Shown: positions 50,821-61,839 of the stretch, in pieces
Layout: each line of letters begins with the position of its first letter
How positions within the stretch are numbered: the stretch's first letter is position 1
Origin: Leuctra nigra
Taxonomy: Eukaryota; Arthropoda; Insecta; Plecoptera; Leuctridae
DNA: 64,000 bases
Reading direction: 5' to 3'
Assembly: GCA_934045905.1 (NCBI GenBank)
Contig: OW203763.1
Location: 45,719,941-45,783,940 of the forward strand
The notes under the pieces: model-generated
What the model saw: the letters and a program-made list of their open reading frames with translations, nothing else
Databases searched by the model: none
What the model was told of the DNA's origin: nothing
Made by a program: the position numbers and the translations under genes

Positions 50821-51990
50821 ACACATTGTCGAATAAGTCTGCTATAATCTGGTATGCTCTGGTTCTGATGTATTCTGGTTTCGTCTGGTATAGTCTGGAT
50901 AATTGTCTGGTAAGTTCTGAGATATTCTGGTTAATTAACAATGTCTGGTGTAGTTCTGGTATCGTCTGGCTTGATCTGGATAGACAATGTCTGAAAACGT
51001 CTGATATTATCTGGTATTTTCTGGATGTGGTGTATTCTGGTTTCGTCTGGTTTAGTCTGCTGGACTTAAATGTCTGGTACTTTCTGAGTTAACCTAGTGA
51101 TCTAACTGATCTGGTGTAATTTTTTTTGGAATTGTCTGGTTTAGTCTGGTTAGACCTATGTCTGATTTCTTCGAGTAAATTCTGAAAATCGTCTGGATCT
51201 GGTGTATTCTGGTTCTGTATTCTGGTATCGTCTGGTTTTGTCTGGATAATTGTCCGGTAAATTAAGTTCTGAGATATTCTGGTTAATGAACTATGGTCTG
51301 GTGTCATTCTGGAATTGTCTGGTTTAGTCTGGTTGGATCTATGTCTGATTTCTTCTATATATTCTGATAGTTTCTTGGTCTGGTGTATTCTGGTAGCTGG
51401 TTTTGTCTATTCTGGTTTTGTCTGGATAATTGTCTGGTAAGTTCTGAGATATTCTGGTGAATGAACTATGATCTGGTGTCATTCTGGAATTGTCTGGTTA
51501 AGTCTGGTTGGATCTATGTCTGATTTTTTCTGGTATATTCTGACATTTTCTGCGTCTGGTGTATTCTGGTAGCTGGTCTGGTATCGTCTGGTTTGGTCTG
51601 GATAATTGTCCGGTAAGTTATGAGATATTCTGGTGAATTGACAATGTCTGGTGTAGTTCTGGAATTGTCTGATTTAGTCTGGTTAGAACTCTGTCTGATT
51701 TCTTCTGGTATATTCTGATATTTTCTGGATCTGGTGTATTCTGGTAGCTGGTCTGGTATCGTCTGGTTTTGTCTGGATAATTGTCTTGTAAGTTCTGAGA
51801 TATTCTGGTGAATGAACTATGGTCTGGTGTCATTCTGGTATTGTCTGGCTTGGTCTGGATAGACATTGTCTCAAAGCGTCTGGTATTATCTGGTATGTTC
51901 TGGAAATGTTCGTGCGTTCTGAATCCTTCTGGTTATGTCTGACATCAGGTCTTGACTATTCTGACTTTATCTGCATAACTCTGATACAAC
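50821..51990. repeat. Same satellite in inverted orientation
   Basis: At about 50821 the array flips to TCTGG orientation. The reversed phrase GAGATATTCTGG recurs at about 50920, 51271, 51445, 51622 and 51797. Together with 48660-50820 it makes a large palindrome-like arm. Confidence 0.85.
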
Positions 51991-52059
51991 GGTTTTTTTG
52001 AATAATATGATTCATCATTGTTCTCACGCTGAACTGGATCGAGCTAGTTTTGCATCGAC

Positions 52060-52316
52060 ATCAAATTCTTAGTCAGTCAGTCCCCAGCCAGGCGGGTGGA
52101 GACTGCAGAGTGAAGTTCGAGCGGTTTTTTAATCAGTATTGTGATTTATGTAAGAACGCTCGGTTCTATACAGTGTGATAGTGAATGCATTCAAATACAT
52201 TAATCAATTGTTTATGTATAATTTGGAAAAACGTAATCTTTTGTTAGTTTTACGCGGATTCTCAGCAGTGAAAAAACACAATTTGGAATACATAGGTACG
52301 AGCTATCAGGAAAACG
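52060..52316 (+). other. Possible 5' exon of an unrecognised gene
   Basis: An initiator-like TCAGTCAGT at 52072-52080, a GC-richer stretch (CAGCCAGGCGGGTGGAGACTGC), then a strong-looking donor G|GTAAGA at 52317. No convincing ORF. Inferred only from composition and the splice-like site. Confidence 0.2.
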
Positions 52317-52499
52317 GTAAGAGAGCAGTCATTTCAATTATACCTACTCCTTTGAAACTCCCCAAATACTGTAAGCATCTTGCATTGAATTTACCTAACA
52401 CTTTATTGACAAATAGTAGGTAGATACAAAAATGTCACCCTGCCACCTGGGGCGGAGAGTTTCCTACCTCGCACGGTAAAATTGCACTTAGATGTTTGA

Positions 52500-52870
52500 C
52501 ACTTACATGGATGGACGACCACAGCGGAGGAAGGGGGGGAGCACTTGCCCCCCCCCCCCCCCCCCCCCCCTGGATATCAGGAAATCATACAATTTGTGTG
52601 GTGTTTTACATTTACCTAGTTTCATTTTGTAAACAAAAAATACACAAACTAATAACTTCAACGTGTCGAAAAACCAAAAAATGCCTCAGGGGCCATGTAG
52701 TTAACTCCCCCCCCCCCCCCCCCCGTGTCAAATGTATACAATATTGAATATTTCCACAAAATACACCTCATATCGTCTCAAAATTGATTTCAAAGTCCGA
52801 AAAAACAATGGGGGGGGGGGGGGGATATGTTTTCCTTGCCTTGCCCCAACCTGGCAGAAATTTTGCGTAA
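52500..52870. repeat. hAT-like fragment with poly-C and poly-G tracts
   Basis: Shares TTACATTT..TTTTGTAAACAAAAA, GTCGAAAAACCAAAAAATGCC and CACCTCATATCGTCTCAAAAT phrases with 21.6-21.9 kb. Homopolymer runs at about 52550 (C), 52708 (C) and 52810 (G). Another C22 run is at about 53131. ORFs here are interrupted fragments. Confidence 0.55.
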
Positions 52871-53442
52871 AGGACAGAAACAAAACCTCAGGGTCTCCCT
52901 GAAGGTTGTTTTTAAACCTTTTAAAAACCTTTGGGAGATTTTTTTTGTGCAGTCTGCTGGTGATAATTAATAATTACAATCAGCTTTGACATTGAAAATG
53001 GCATGACATTTTTTTGGGTAGGTAATCAATCGATTCTTCATTTGTGTTTGTTGATGATTATTAAACCATGAATGATCATAATCATTCATCCGTCGCCATT
53101 AGCCTCGCTGCAGAACAGTGCGACGTTAAGCGCCCCCCCCCCCCCCCCCCCCCAAAGAAAATAATTAAACTACGATTGCTAAATTTTGTATTGAAACTTC
53201 TTTTATTTGCTGAATTTTTAACTAGTTTTATTTTTGCGATTATAATCTATTATTAATTATACCGGGTGGCACAAAAGACATTCCCCTGTTTGAGGTCACT
53301 CCGACAGAACTATCAAAGATGAAGTGCTGAAACTTACACACATTATAGAATAAGGGAAACAATGAAAAAAAATTGCTGCAGTTGGTTTTCCATTTTAATT
53401 CGATTGCCTCTGCATAAATAGACTGCTGTCATTTTAACAAAG

Positions 53443-54046
53443 ATAATTGAGGAGTTTGTTTTCAAAAAGCAACATGTCCATTCACCTATATTGTTCAGAA
53501 ACAACGAAAAACTTGTAACTAATTGTCTGCAATTAGGATTGTATTGTGATTGGTTTTAAAATTCAAACAAAAATTTGTTGAATTGGAATGCTGAAAAAGT
53601 AACTTCAATATATTTCTACTCTTTTCTTAATTAATCTTTTAATTTTGGACATGTTGCATTTTGAAACAAACCCATTTGACATGTTGCGTTTTGAAACAAA
53701 ATCAAGAAAACATGTGCAAAACATTTCAAATAGGATTGTATCATATAGTATTGTGGTTTGTTTTAAAATTCAAACAAAAAATTCTTGATTTGGAATGCTG
53801 AAAAAGCTGAAATGCTGAAATGCTGAAATTGGACATGTTGCACTTTGAAAACAAAACTTTTTGGACATGTGTCTTTTTGTTACAAACGTCGATATTCACT
53901 AGTACATTTCTACAGGATATGTTGACTTTTGTAGCAAACAAATTACATATTCAGATCCGCTTGGTTTTATAGCACTAGGAACCATCGTTAACAAAAAAAA
54001 GTGAATTTTTGGACATGTTGCTTTTTGAAAACAAACTCCTCAATTA
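53443..54046. mobile_element. Inverted-repeat element with 38-bp arms
   Basis: ATAATTGAGGAGTTTG..CAACATGTCCA at the left is exactly mirrored at 54009-54046. The interior contains several TGGACATGTTGCNTTTTGAAA repeats. Confidence 0.7.
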
Positions 54047-54770
54047 TTTCAAATTGGTATGTTACCAACTACAAGCTCATCGAAGCGTATTGAATAAGTT
54101 TAGTTTCAGCAGTTTGGAAAATGTTTACAGAACTTGAGCGTTCTCGAGCGTCGTAAGGCTCTTGAGAAGAAAGTTGCAAATTTTGTCGTGTTCATTAATA
54201 CAAATCCAAAACACCTATAGCCTAAGCCCATAGCCTACGAACCATATAGCCAAAATTACACGTTTAGTGTACGGCAAAATTTTCTGTCATATCATTTTGA
54301 TTAAATCATTGCTTGAAAGAAATGTGTACATGAAAAAAACCCGAATATGATGAAAATATTATGGTCTGTCAAAGAATTTGATCACTTTTGTGTTAATGTT
54401 GTAAAGCATACGTTTTAAATGTAGGTACACTCGGCAAAACAAAAAAAGTTATCACATAACTTGATCCTTTGAAATAGGGTTGTCAAAACCGGTAAAATAA
54501 TCGGTAAAATGTATGCATTGTTTTCTTATTTCGTTAATATGAGGTCAAGCTCAACTAATATTCAATGCATTCTAAATAGATTCTGAAAATCTTGGTGAAA
54601 CCCAAAATTAAGTGCTGCAATTCTGATAGATCTTAACTTGACCTAAACTTTAATTTTCAAAAGAGAACCCACCCACATTTGCTGTGTACCTATACTATAC
54701 ACTACACACTGTGTAGTATAGGTGGGTATAGTAGGTGGGTGTAGTATAGGTATAGTATAGTATAGGTACA

Positions 54771-55124
54771 TACTCTATAAATATACACTACACACTGTCT
54801 TCTTCTTCTTCTACCCGCAAAGATTGGGCTAAAAGCCCGTTCCGTCCTCAAGGTGCAGCCCATCTTTTCCTTGGCCGGCCAATGTCGCGCCTGCCCTTCG
54901 GATCATAGTGAAGGGCCCATTTGGGAATTCTCTTATTCGACATCCTTTCTACATGGTCGGCCCATCTTCTCCTGTACTGTGATATATTCTTATTGATTTC
55001 CTTCATTCCCAATTCGGCCCTTATATCCTCATTCCTGATCTTATCTAACAAACAACACCCTTTTACCGATCTCAAAAAGCGCATCTCAGAACACACTGTG
55101 TAGTGTATATTTATAGAGTGTTTT
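54771..55124. mobile_element. LINE tail fragment flanked by inverted ACTCTATAAATATACACTAC
   Basis: The left copy at about 54771-54798 and the right copy at about 55095-55124 are inverted. A plus-strand TTC run precedes the LINE fragment on the minus strand. Confidence 0.5.
54848..55096 (-). pseudogene. LINE polyprotein C-terminal remnant
   Basis: 82 codons: EMRFLRSVKGCCLLDKIRNED, RRRWADHVERM and KGRRDIGRPRKRW. Different family from 7656-8111 but same domain type. RT absent. Confidence 0.65.
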
Positions 55125-55804
55125 CTTTGCTAATTTACAAAACGGGAAAAAAACGCAAAACGGAAAAAATCCACATTTTTGTGGGTTGGTTCCTTTTCAC
55201 TATTAAAATTTATACATTCACAACATTTTTATTTTATTTATTTATTTTATTTCATAAGCCTTTTTTCCACGTTACAATAAAAATTATACAAAATTTACGA
55301 ATGTATAAAAGTTGTCAAGTAAAGCATAAACATATAAGTCAGCTGAACGTAACCAATTAAAAAGCGTACGTACTTACATATAATAAACAATAATTTCACA
55401 TTGATCAAAAAGGAACCAAGCTACATTTAATAAATTTTTGAAGTAACCACAGTGTGATTTAATTATTAGTAATTACAAAAAATATATAAAAATTCTGCCG
55501 ATCAAACAACAGAAAAATCACTGTAGTCCATAGGTACATTTTAAAAACTATTATGTAAAACGCGTTTTCCTTAATATCTCAGTTCATGATACCTGGGGTA
55601 TGGTTCCTTCTAGTTCATTTTTGCATTTAATTTGTTTAAAATATGGTAAGAAGGAACGTCACAAATTTAATATTTTACTTGATGAATACCAGAAAGTGAA
55701 AGTATCTACAGTCAGTTACTCAAAAAAGTATCTAGATAATGATTTGATAGAAAATTTTACTGTGTTTTACCGTGCATGTGCGTTAAATTGTAATTATTGA
55801 GTAA

Positions 55805-56023
55805 GTACACCCAACAAATCATAAAACGGTATTTGAAAGAAACGGATTCGCTGCTGATCAGGTTCCTTGAAAATCAATCCTTGTTGTTATCAATGAAATC
55901 AGAGCATATTATCCACCTACTAGGTAGATGACGAGTTAGCAGAGACTTCAACATTGATGCCATCACATTTTTATCAGCTAATCCATTTCTTTCAAATACC
56001 GTCTTATCATTTGCTGAGTGTAC
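55805..56023. mobile_element. MITE related to 3500-3716
   Basis: GTACACCCAACAAATCATAA at the left and its mirror (TTATCATTTGCTGAGTGTAC) at the right. The interior shares ACGGTATTTGAAAGAAACGG with the first copy. Confidence 0.65.
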
Positions 56024-56131
56024 GGTAACTACACAAAATAGGAAATTTTATAAGTGTGAAAATGTGATCGCCTACATTCGTGAATTTCGATATTTAATCA
56101 AATTCAACGCGTATGAATAACAGAATATACA

Positions 56132-56191
56132 GTGTTGTGTTACGATGAAGAATGGAGGAACAGCAAAGAACAAACATCTCTGTCTTTGGAG
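56132..56191 (+). CDS. Candidate start exon of an unrecognised gene
   Basis: Bounded by an acceptor-like TATACAG and a consensus donor GGAG|GTAAGT. From the ATG at 56152 it reads MEEQQRTNISVFG and ends in phase 1. The exon at 60447-60524 stays open in exactly this phase (alternative phases hit stops), which is modest support. I do not recognise the protein. It lies inside the 15-kb element. Confidence 0.35.
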
Positions 56192-56266
56192 GTAAGTGTA
56201 CGACCTACAAGTGGGTAAATGTGTGAACCTGCCTTTTCTAAATATTTTTCAAATTTGTGTGATTGA

Positions 56267-56314
56267 GCGAGCGAAGCGAGCGTCTCCTTTTGACTCTTTT
56301 GACACGGACCTCTG

Positions 56315-56349
<35 letters not shown>

Positions 56350-57428
56350 TCTGTTAACTAGAGCAATAGAAGTCGCACCGTTTCACCGAGCGACCTGAAA
56401 TTTTGCACACATGTAGAGACAACCTTCTCTGTTTGCAGACCCAATTTTTTTTTTGAAATCCATTCATTGGTCATTGGTAAAATAAATATCTCCTGATAGG
56501 TTGAAAAATGAAAATGGTCTTCGATAAATGTTATCAAACTCATATTTTGCATGGTCATTAAGACCAACATTATCTCTTATTTTACAAGTTTTCATCCCAA
56601 TCAGCTGAGAATGTACGAACTTACTTACATTTTAAATAGCTGTCAGAAATTAAGTATTGAAAATTAATGTTTTTCCACTACAATTGAATCAGATTTGCTT
56701 TATGTACCAGTGTGTTTAGATGCTGTTTACAATTTTCAGTGAAAACCAGATACTTTTATGTTGATTGGGTGGATAATATTTTAATAATTCAATATAGAAC
56801 GTATTTCCAAACAGATCATTTCAAGTTTTCGCAAAACTAAGGACCTTGATGAACTTTTGGCAATTCGTAGTTCTGATGGCCGTGCTTCCTGTGTGTTTCA
56901 TAGAGTGGCATTTGTTCTCTTCTTGTGATCATGTCATTTCAAATCTCTCCAGCATTTTGCTTATTTTCGTTAAAAAGTTTGGCAATTTGGTGTTCTTTGT
57001 GAAGGTTTTAGTAAAGTTTCCCCGCTTTTATAGCAGGTGAACATTATTTATCGAGAGTTTTTGTCAGAACATTGATATTTCATTTCTTAATAGTCTTCTT
57101 CTACCAATAGGTATACCTACTTGTGAAAACGTTGGATTCATTCCGTTTCTGAGCGTCTGTCTAGCCTGACATTTCCTTGAAGGATGCTAATTTTTTTTAA
57201 AGGTTTGATTCATTCAGTTTAAAACACTACATTGTCTTATTGTAATTGTGGAACGTTGGATTCATTCCGTTTCTAAACTAGGTAGAACTGTTGAACGTTT
57301 AATCTATAGGTTTAATAACGTTAAAACGTGTATTAGTTTTCTATGTGTTAACGCATCTTCGGTTCTATGTTTGCGCACGTGTCCGGTGCTCGCTCATCAA
57401 CGCGTTTCACGGAGCGTTTTCCTAGTTT
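56267..57428. mobile_element. TE-A family copy
   Basis: Starts with GAGCGAGCGAAGCGAGCGTC and ends with CGTTTCACGGAGCGTTTTCC followed by TAGTT, the reverse of 46014-47173 across its whole length. Has a poly-T run at about 56315-56341. Inside the 15-kb element while its twin is outside. Confidence 0.8.
56846..57040 (+). CDS. Small hydrophobic ORF, second TE-A copy
   Basis: 64 codons, same as 46411-46605 apart from two residues (R to H near residue 22, I to S near residue 36). Both length and start are kept. Confidence 0.3.
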   Translation: MMNFWQFVVLMAVLPVCFIEWHLFSSCDHVISNLSSILLIFVKKFGNLVFFVKVLVKFPRFYSR

Positions 57429-57879
57429 ATCTTCTATAGTCGTAAAAAGACAAATGTAAATTTACGTACCTATCAAAAGTTCGTTCTAATGTCATTGTGG
57501 TAAAAGCTTGGGAAAAAGAATATTTGCGAAATCTGAAAATCAAATTTGATGGCAGATCCCATTTTCTTTCACTCACATAAATATATTCTATGAATAGAGT
57601 TATGTCAACAAATTCAAGAACTTGTGCTTGAATTTGTTCAACTAATATTCAATGCATTCTAAATAGATTCTGAAAGTCTAGGTGAAAGTTGAAACCCAAA
57701 ATTAAGTGCTGCAATGCTGCAATTCTGATAGTATGTAGTAGTAGTAGTAGTATGTATTATGTAGTGTATGTATGTACTATTATTCCGTCATGAAACACTG
57801 TTTTGAATGGTAATTAAGGACACTTCTAAAACAGACACTGATGTAATATTCAGGCAATATCTGAGTATAATAATAATAA

Positions 57880-59470
57880 TAATATCAAAACGATTGATTT
57901 ATTTCAGAAAAACTTGGGACATGGCATTACTACATTCACCACATGATGTGATAATACCCAAGAAGGGACTGCCCTGCTGAAACTCTTGCCAAGATCTCGC
58001 TTATCAACGCGTTACACCGAGCTATTTCCTAGTTTAGTAAGTTGAAGATATAACTGTGCTACGTAAAACATATGAGATAATATCCTCAGTTATTACATAC
58101 CTTTGACTGTTTTCAATTTGTATTTGTATATTATTTTGATTAATGTTGTACGGTGTCTATTTAAATAAGTAATTTCTGTTACAGAATTTTTCATTGAACA
58201 ATCCAAGTAACATGATCTAACAAAACAATGGCACCAAACCAATTCCGTCATGAATGTGCTATTTAATGGTAATTAAGGACACTTCTAAATCATATCACTG
58301 ATGTTATATATTCAGGCAATATCTGAGTATAATAATAATAATAATATTAACATAACGATTGTTTTATTTCAGAAAAACTTGGGACATGGCATTACTACAT
58401 TCACCACATGATGTGATAATACTCAAGAAGGGATTGCCCTGCTGAAACTCTTGCCAAGATCTCGCTTATCAACGCGTTACACCGAGCTATTTCCTAGTTT
58501 AGTAAGTTGAAGATATAACCAATTACTTTAATAAATTAACACACATTAATTAACATACCTACATTAACTATTATTAATGTATTTGGTAAAACATATGAGA
58601 TAATATCCTCAGTTATTACATACCTTCGACTGTTTTCAATTTGTATTTGCATATTATTTTGATTAATGTTGTACGGTGTCTATTTAAATAAGTAATTTCT
58701 GTTACAGAATTTTTCATTCAACAATCCAAGTAACATGATCCAACAAAACAATGGCACCAAACCAATTCCGTCAAGAATGCACTGTTTAATGGTAATTAAG
58801 GACACTTCTAAATCAGATCACTGATGTTATATTATACTCAGGCAATATCTGAGTATAATAATAATAATATTAACATAGGTAACGATTGTTTTATTTCAGA
58901 AAAACTTGGGACATGGCATTACTACATTCACCACATGATGTGATAATACCCAAGAAGGGACTGCCCTGCTGAAACTCTTGCCAAGATCTCGCTTATCAAC
59001 GCGTTACACCGAGCTATTTCCTAGTTTAGTAAGTTGAAGATATAACTGTGCTACGTAAAACATATGAGATAATATCCTCAGTTATTACATACCTTTGACT
59101 GATTTCAATTTGTATTTGTATATTATTTTGAATTATGTTGTACGGTGTCTATTTAAATAAGTAATTTATGTTACAGAATTCTTCATTGAACAATCCAAGT
59201 AACATGATCCAACAAAACAATGGCACCAAACCAATTCCGTCATGAAACACTGTTTTGAATGGTAATTAAAGACGCTTATTGTACTAGTCTATCTAAAACA
59301 AATCACTGATGTAATATTCAACGATTCTTTATTTCAGAAAAAAACTTGGGGCATGGCATTACTACATTTACCACATTCAATGATGATGTTTTAGTACCCA
59401 AGAAGGGACTTCCCTGCTGAAACTATTTCCAAGATCTTAACAAGATTTTGTCAAATATTAACAATTTCAT
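57880..59470 (+). repeat. Tandem duplication of a 440-530-bp block with splice-like acceptors
   Basis: Copies carrying TTTATTTCAGAAAAACTTGG begin near 57905, 58370, 58895 and (diverged) 59333. The first three then read through CATGATGTGATAATA..AAGAAGGGA to CCCTGCTGA and on to TCAACGCGTTACACCGAGC. Spacing is about 465, 527 and 440 bp. One frame gives TWDMALLHSPHDV and then IPKKGLPC before a stop in the first three copies. A reverse echo of the GATCTTGGCAAGA part is at about 60283. Confidence 0.65.
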
Positions 59471-60446
59471 TGTCTGAATCAGCGATTCTTAAATTATGGT
59501 CCGCGGAGGCCTCACAGGGGGTCCGCGAAGACTCAAGAAAAAGCATTGAATATTTATATTGGGTTTAAATATAAAATTTAAAATACACTTAAACTCAATA
59601 AAAATATAGGGTAGGTATACATGTTTAAGTGTGTGCTTCTTCTCCCCTTCCTCCTATTGTGGAGTAATTCTTAACTCTACGTCACTAAAATTACATTAAT
59701 TTTTTTTAAACATGTTCTCATTATTGTGAAAAAATACTTTGTAAGCCAAAAATAAAAACGACAAAAATTATTGTCCAAATCGCATAGGTAAATATAGTCC
59801 AAATTCACTTTCGAATTTCAAAAATTTCCCGGTCTTTTCGGACCTATCCCTTGTCGCTAAGGGGCCCTCCCCACATTGTTTCGTGCGCAAAATGTTTCCC
59901 CGTAATTAGTCGTGCCGTACTAATATAGAATACAAATATTTAAATGAAAAATAATGCTACATTCCAATAATTTTTATTATTTCATATTATTATCAAAGTT
60001 AGACTATCTTTGGGAATAAAGAATAGAATTCTAATCTGATATGATGAATGGGGGAATATTCCAAAAATGTTACGGGTAAGTTTTGGAGGTCCGCGACAAC
60101 AAACTAAACTACCTATGTTTTAAGGGGGTCCGCGGGGTAGAAAAGTATAAGAAACGCTGGTCTATATCAAAAAAAAAAATCTAAACAAGAATACAAGATC
60201 TCGCCAAAAGAAGTAAAATATTATCATTTAAAAAAAAATTAGAGTCAAACTTTCTAGAAATACAATCAAGACAATATTACAATGATCTTGGCAAGACTTC
60301 TCAGCAGGTAGTGTGCAAAGGCATGCACACTACCTTCTTACTCGTCCCTCTATACCCAGTACCAAGATTTTTTATTGTGACGGTAATGAGATAAAATTAT
60401 TTTTAATGTATCTCGTGACTACTTTTCTCTTCATTTCATTTTACAG

Positions 60447-60524
60447 GACATATAGCCACAGCCTCTTTGAAAGCCGATGACAAAATTCCATTGTATAGAG
60501 GCGAAGAACTGCAAACCAGGATCG
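60447..60524 (+). CDS. Candidate internal exon of an unrecognised gene
   Basis: Follows CATTTTACAG. In the phase offered by 56132-56191 it reads GHIATASLKADDKIPL and YRGEELQTRI. The downstream donor (CG|GTAACC) is weak. The reading frame is balanced and free of low complexity, unlike the neighbourhood. The family is unknown to me. Confidence 0.35.
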
Positions 60525-61034
60525 GTAACCGCTCCATCCAATGCATTTTTATATTTTGTAATTATATTGTTTCCATTTGTCTATAGGTATTAAATTTTTT
60601 ACAGGGCCAAATTTAGTTGTGAGTTAATTTTTAATAGTGTATTACAATTATTACATTATGATTAATAAAAACAGTTTCATATTTCAACACAAACATGAAA
60701 TATTATTGCAACTGTTGAATGAACCATCGTTTCCATTTGTCCTTGATTTTTAGCGTTTTTATTAAAAGTTAGATGTTAAAACTTTGTAAAGAATGTTGAA
60801 CCCATAAATTAATAAATTCCCACATGTTGAATAGCTTGAATGCTGTCAAAATACTCTCCTGGTGCCATTCCCCTCCACCCCGACACAACGATTATTCACA
60901 TAAAGACTTTCACCTTTATTAGATAGTAATTAAAACCAATAATTTCTTTAATGTTAAATTAATGGTTCAATACTTTCTTTTAAGCCAATTGTGTTCATTT
61001 CCGAACAAATTTCCTTGATCTCATGCGCTTATAG

Positions 61035-61161
61035 AACAGGACCTAGTGAACCCTGCATGAGAATGCATACGGAAGATTGTTTTACTAAGATTGAAATAGG
61101 TGGTCAACGACTGGGTCTGATTCAAGGGGCCAATGGTACCAAATATTCTCCAATATTATGA
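61035..61161 (+). CDS. Weak candidate terminal exon
   Basis: After an acceptor-like GCTTATAG, one frame is open for 41 codons to TGA (61159-61161): CMRMHTEDCFTKIEIGGQRL and GANGTKYSPIL among others. The phase does not match the exon at 60447-60524, so if both are real another exon lies between them. The family is unknown to me. Confidence 0.2.
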
Positions 61162-61839
61162 TATCATGCCATAAGTCAGAGCTCGGAAGTTATGACAGTG
61201 ATTGGCATTGCACCTTACTGTGCACATGCTGTGCACTGGCTCTTTTAACCAATATATTGTCTCCAATGTTGATGTAATGCATGTAATTAAGCAAAATATT
61301 AAGCGTAAGTACATACAGTCTAGGAAAACGAGTTTCCATTCTAATTTTTTTTTAAAGATTTCATTGAGATTTTGTGTGGAAACGTATCCCTTGTGCAGAT
61401 CTTGTATAATATGTATGGGCATATTTATAATCATTTTATATAAAAATATTTTGAAAATAGATTCAATTATATACAAAAATGATTTACATACCCATTGCAT
61501 TTATATTATTGTGATATTGACATTCTACATGATAATTATATAATATGCAAGTAAGTAGGCACCTGTGCGAAATATCTAATGATAAAATAAATTTACACTA
61601 AAAGTGTGATATTAATTCTGGCCACACACATGCTCTTCTAAATTCTTGATGAATTCAAATCTATGGGCTGTTGAATGCATTACGAAATAACACCTAGAAA
61701 TGCTTCGGAATTATGGAACTTTTAAGACCTTTTATTGTTCTGAATCTTTACATACTCGTATTTTGTTCGATACTGTTTTTCAACATTCATCAATCTTACA
61801 TTTGTAATGGTATCATCCTAGTGGAACACATCTGGATAT

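Noticed and set aside
48660..51990. CRISPR-like array
   Set aside because: Unit length of about 174 bp, no unique spacers, eukaryotic context. It is a satellite.
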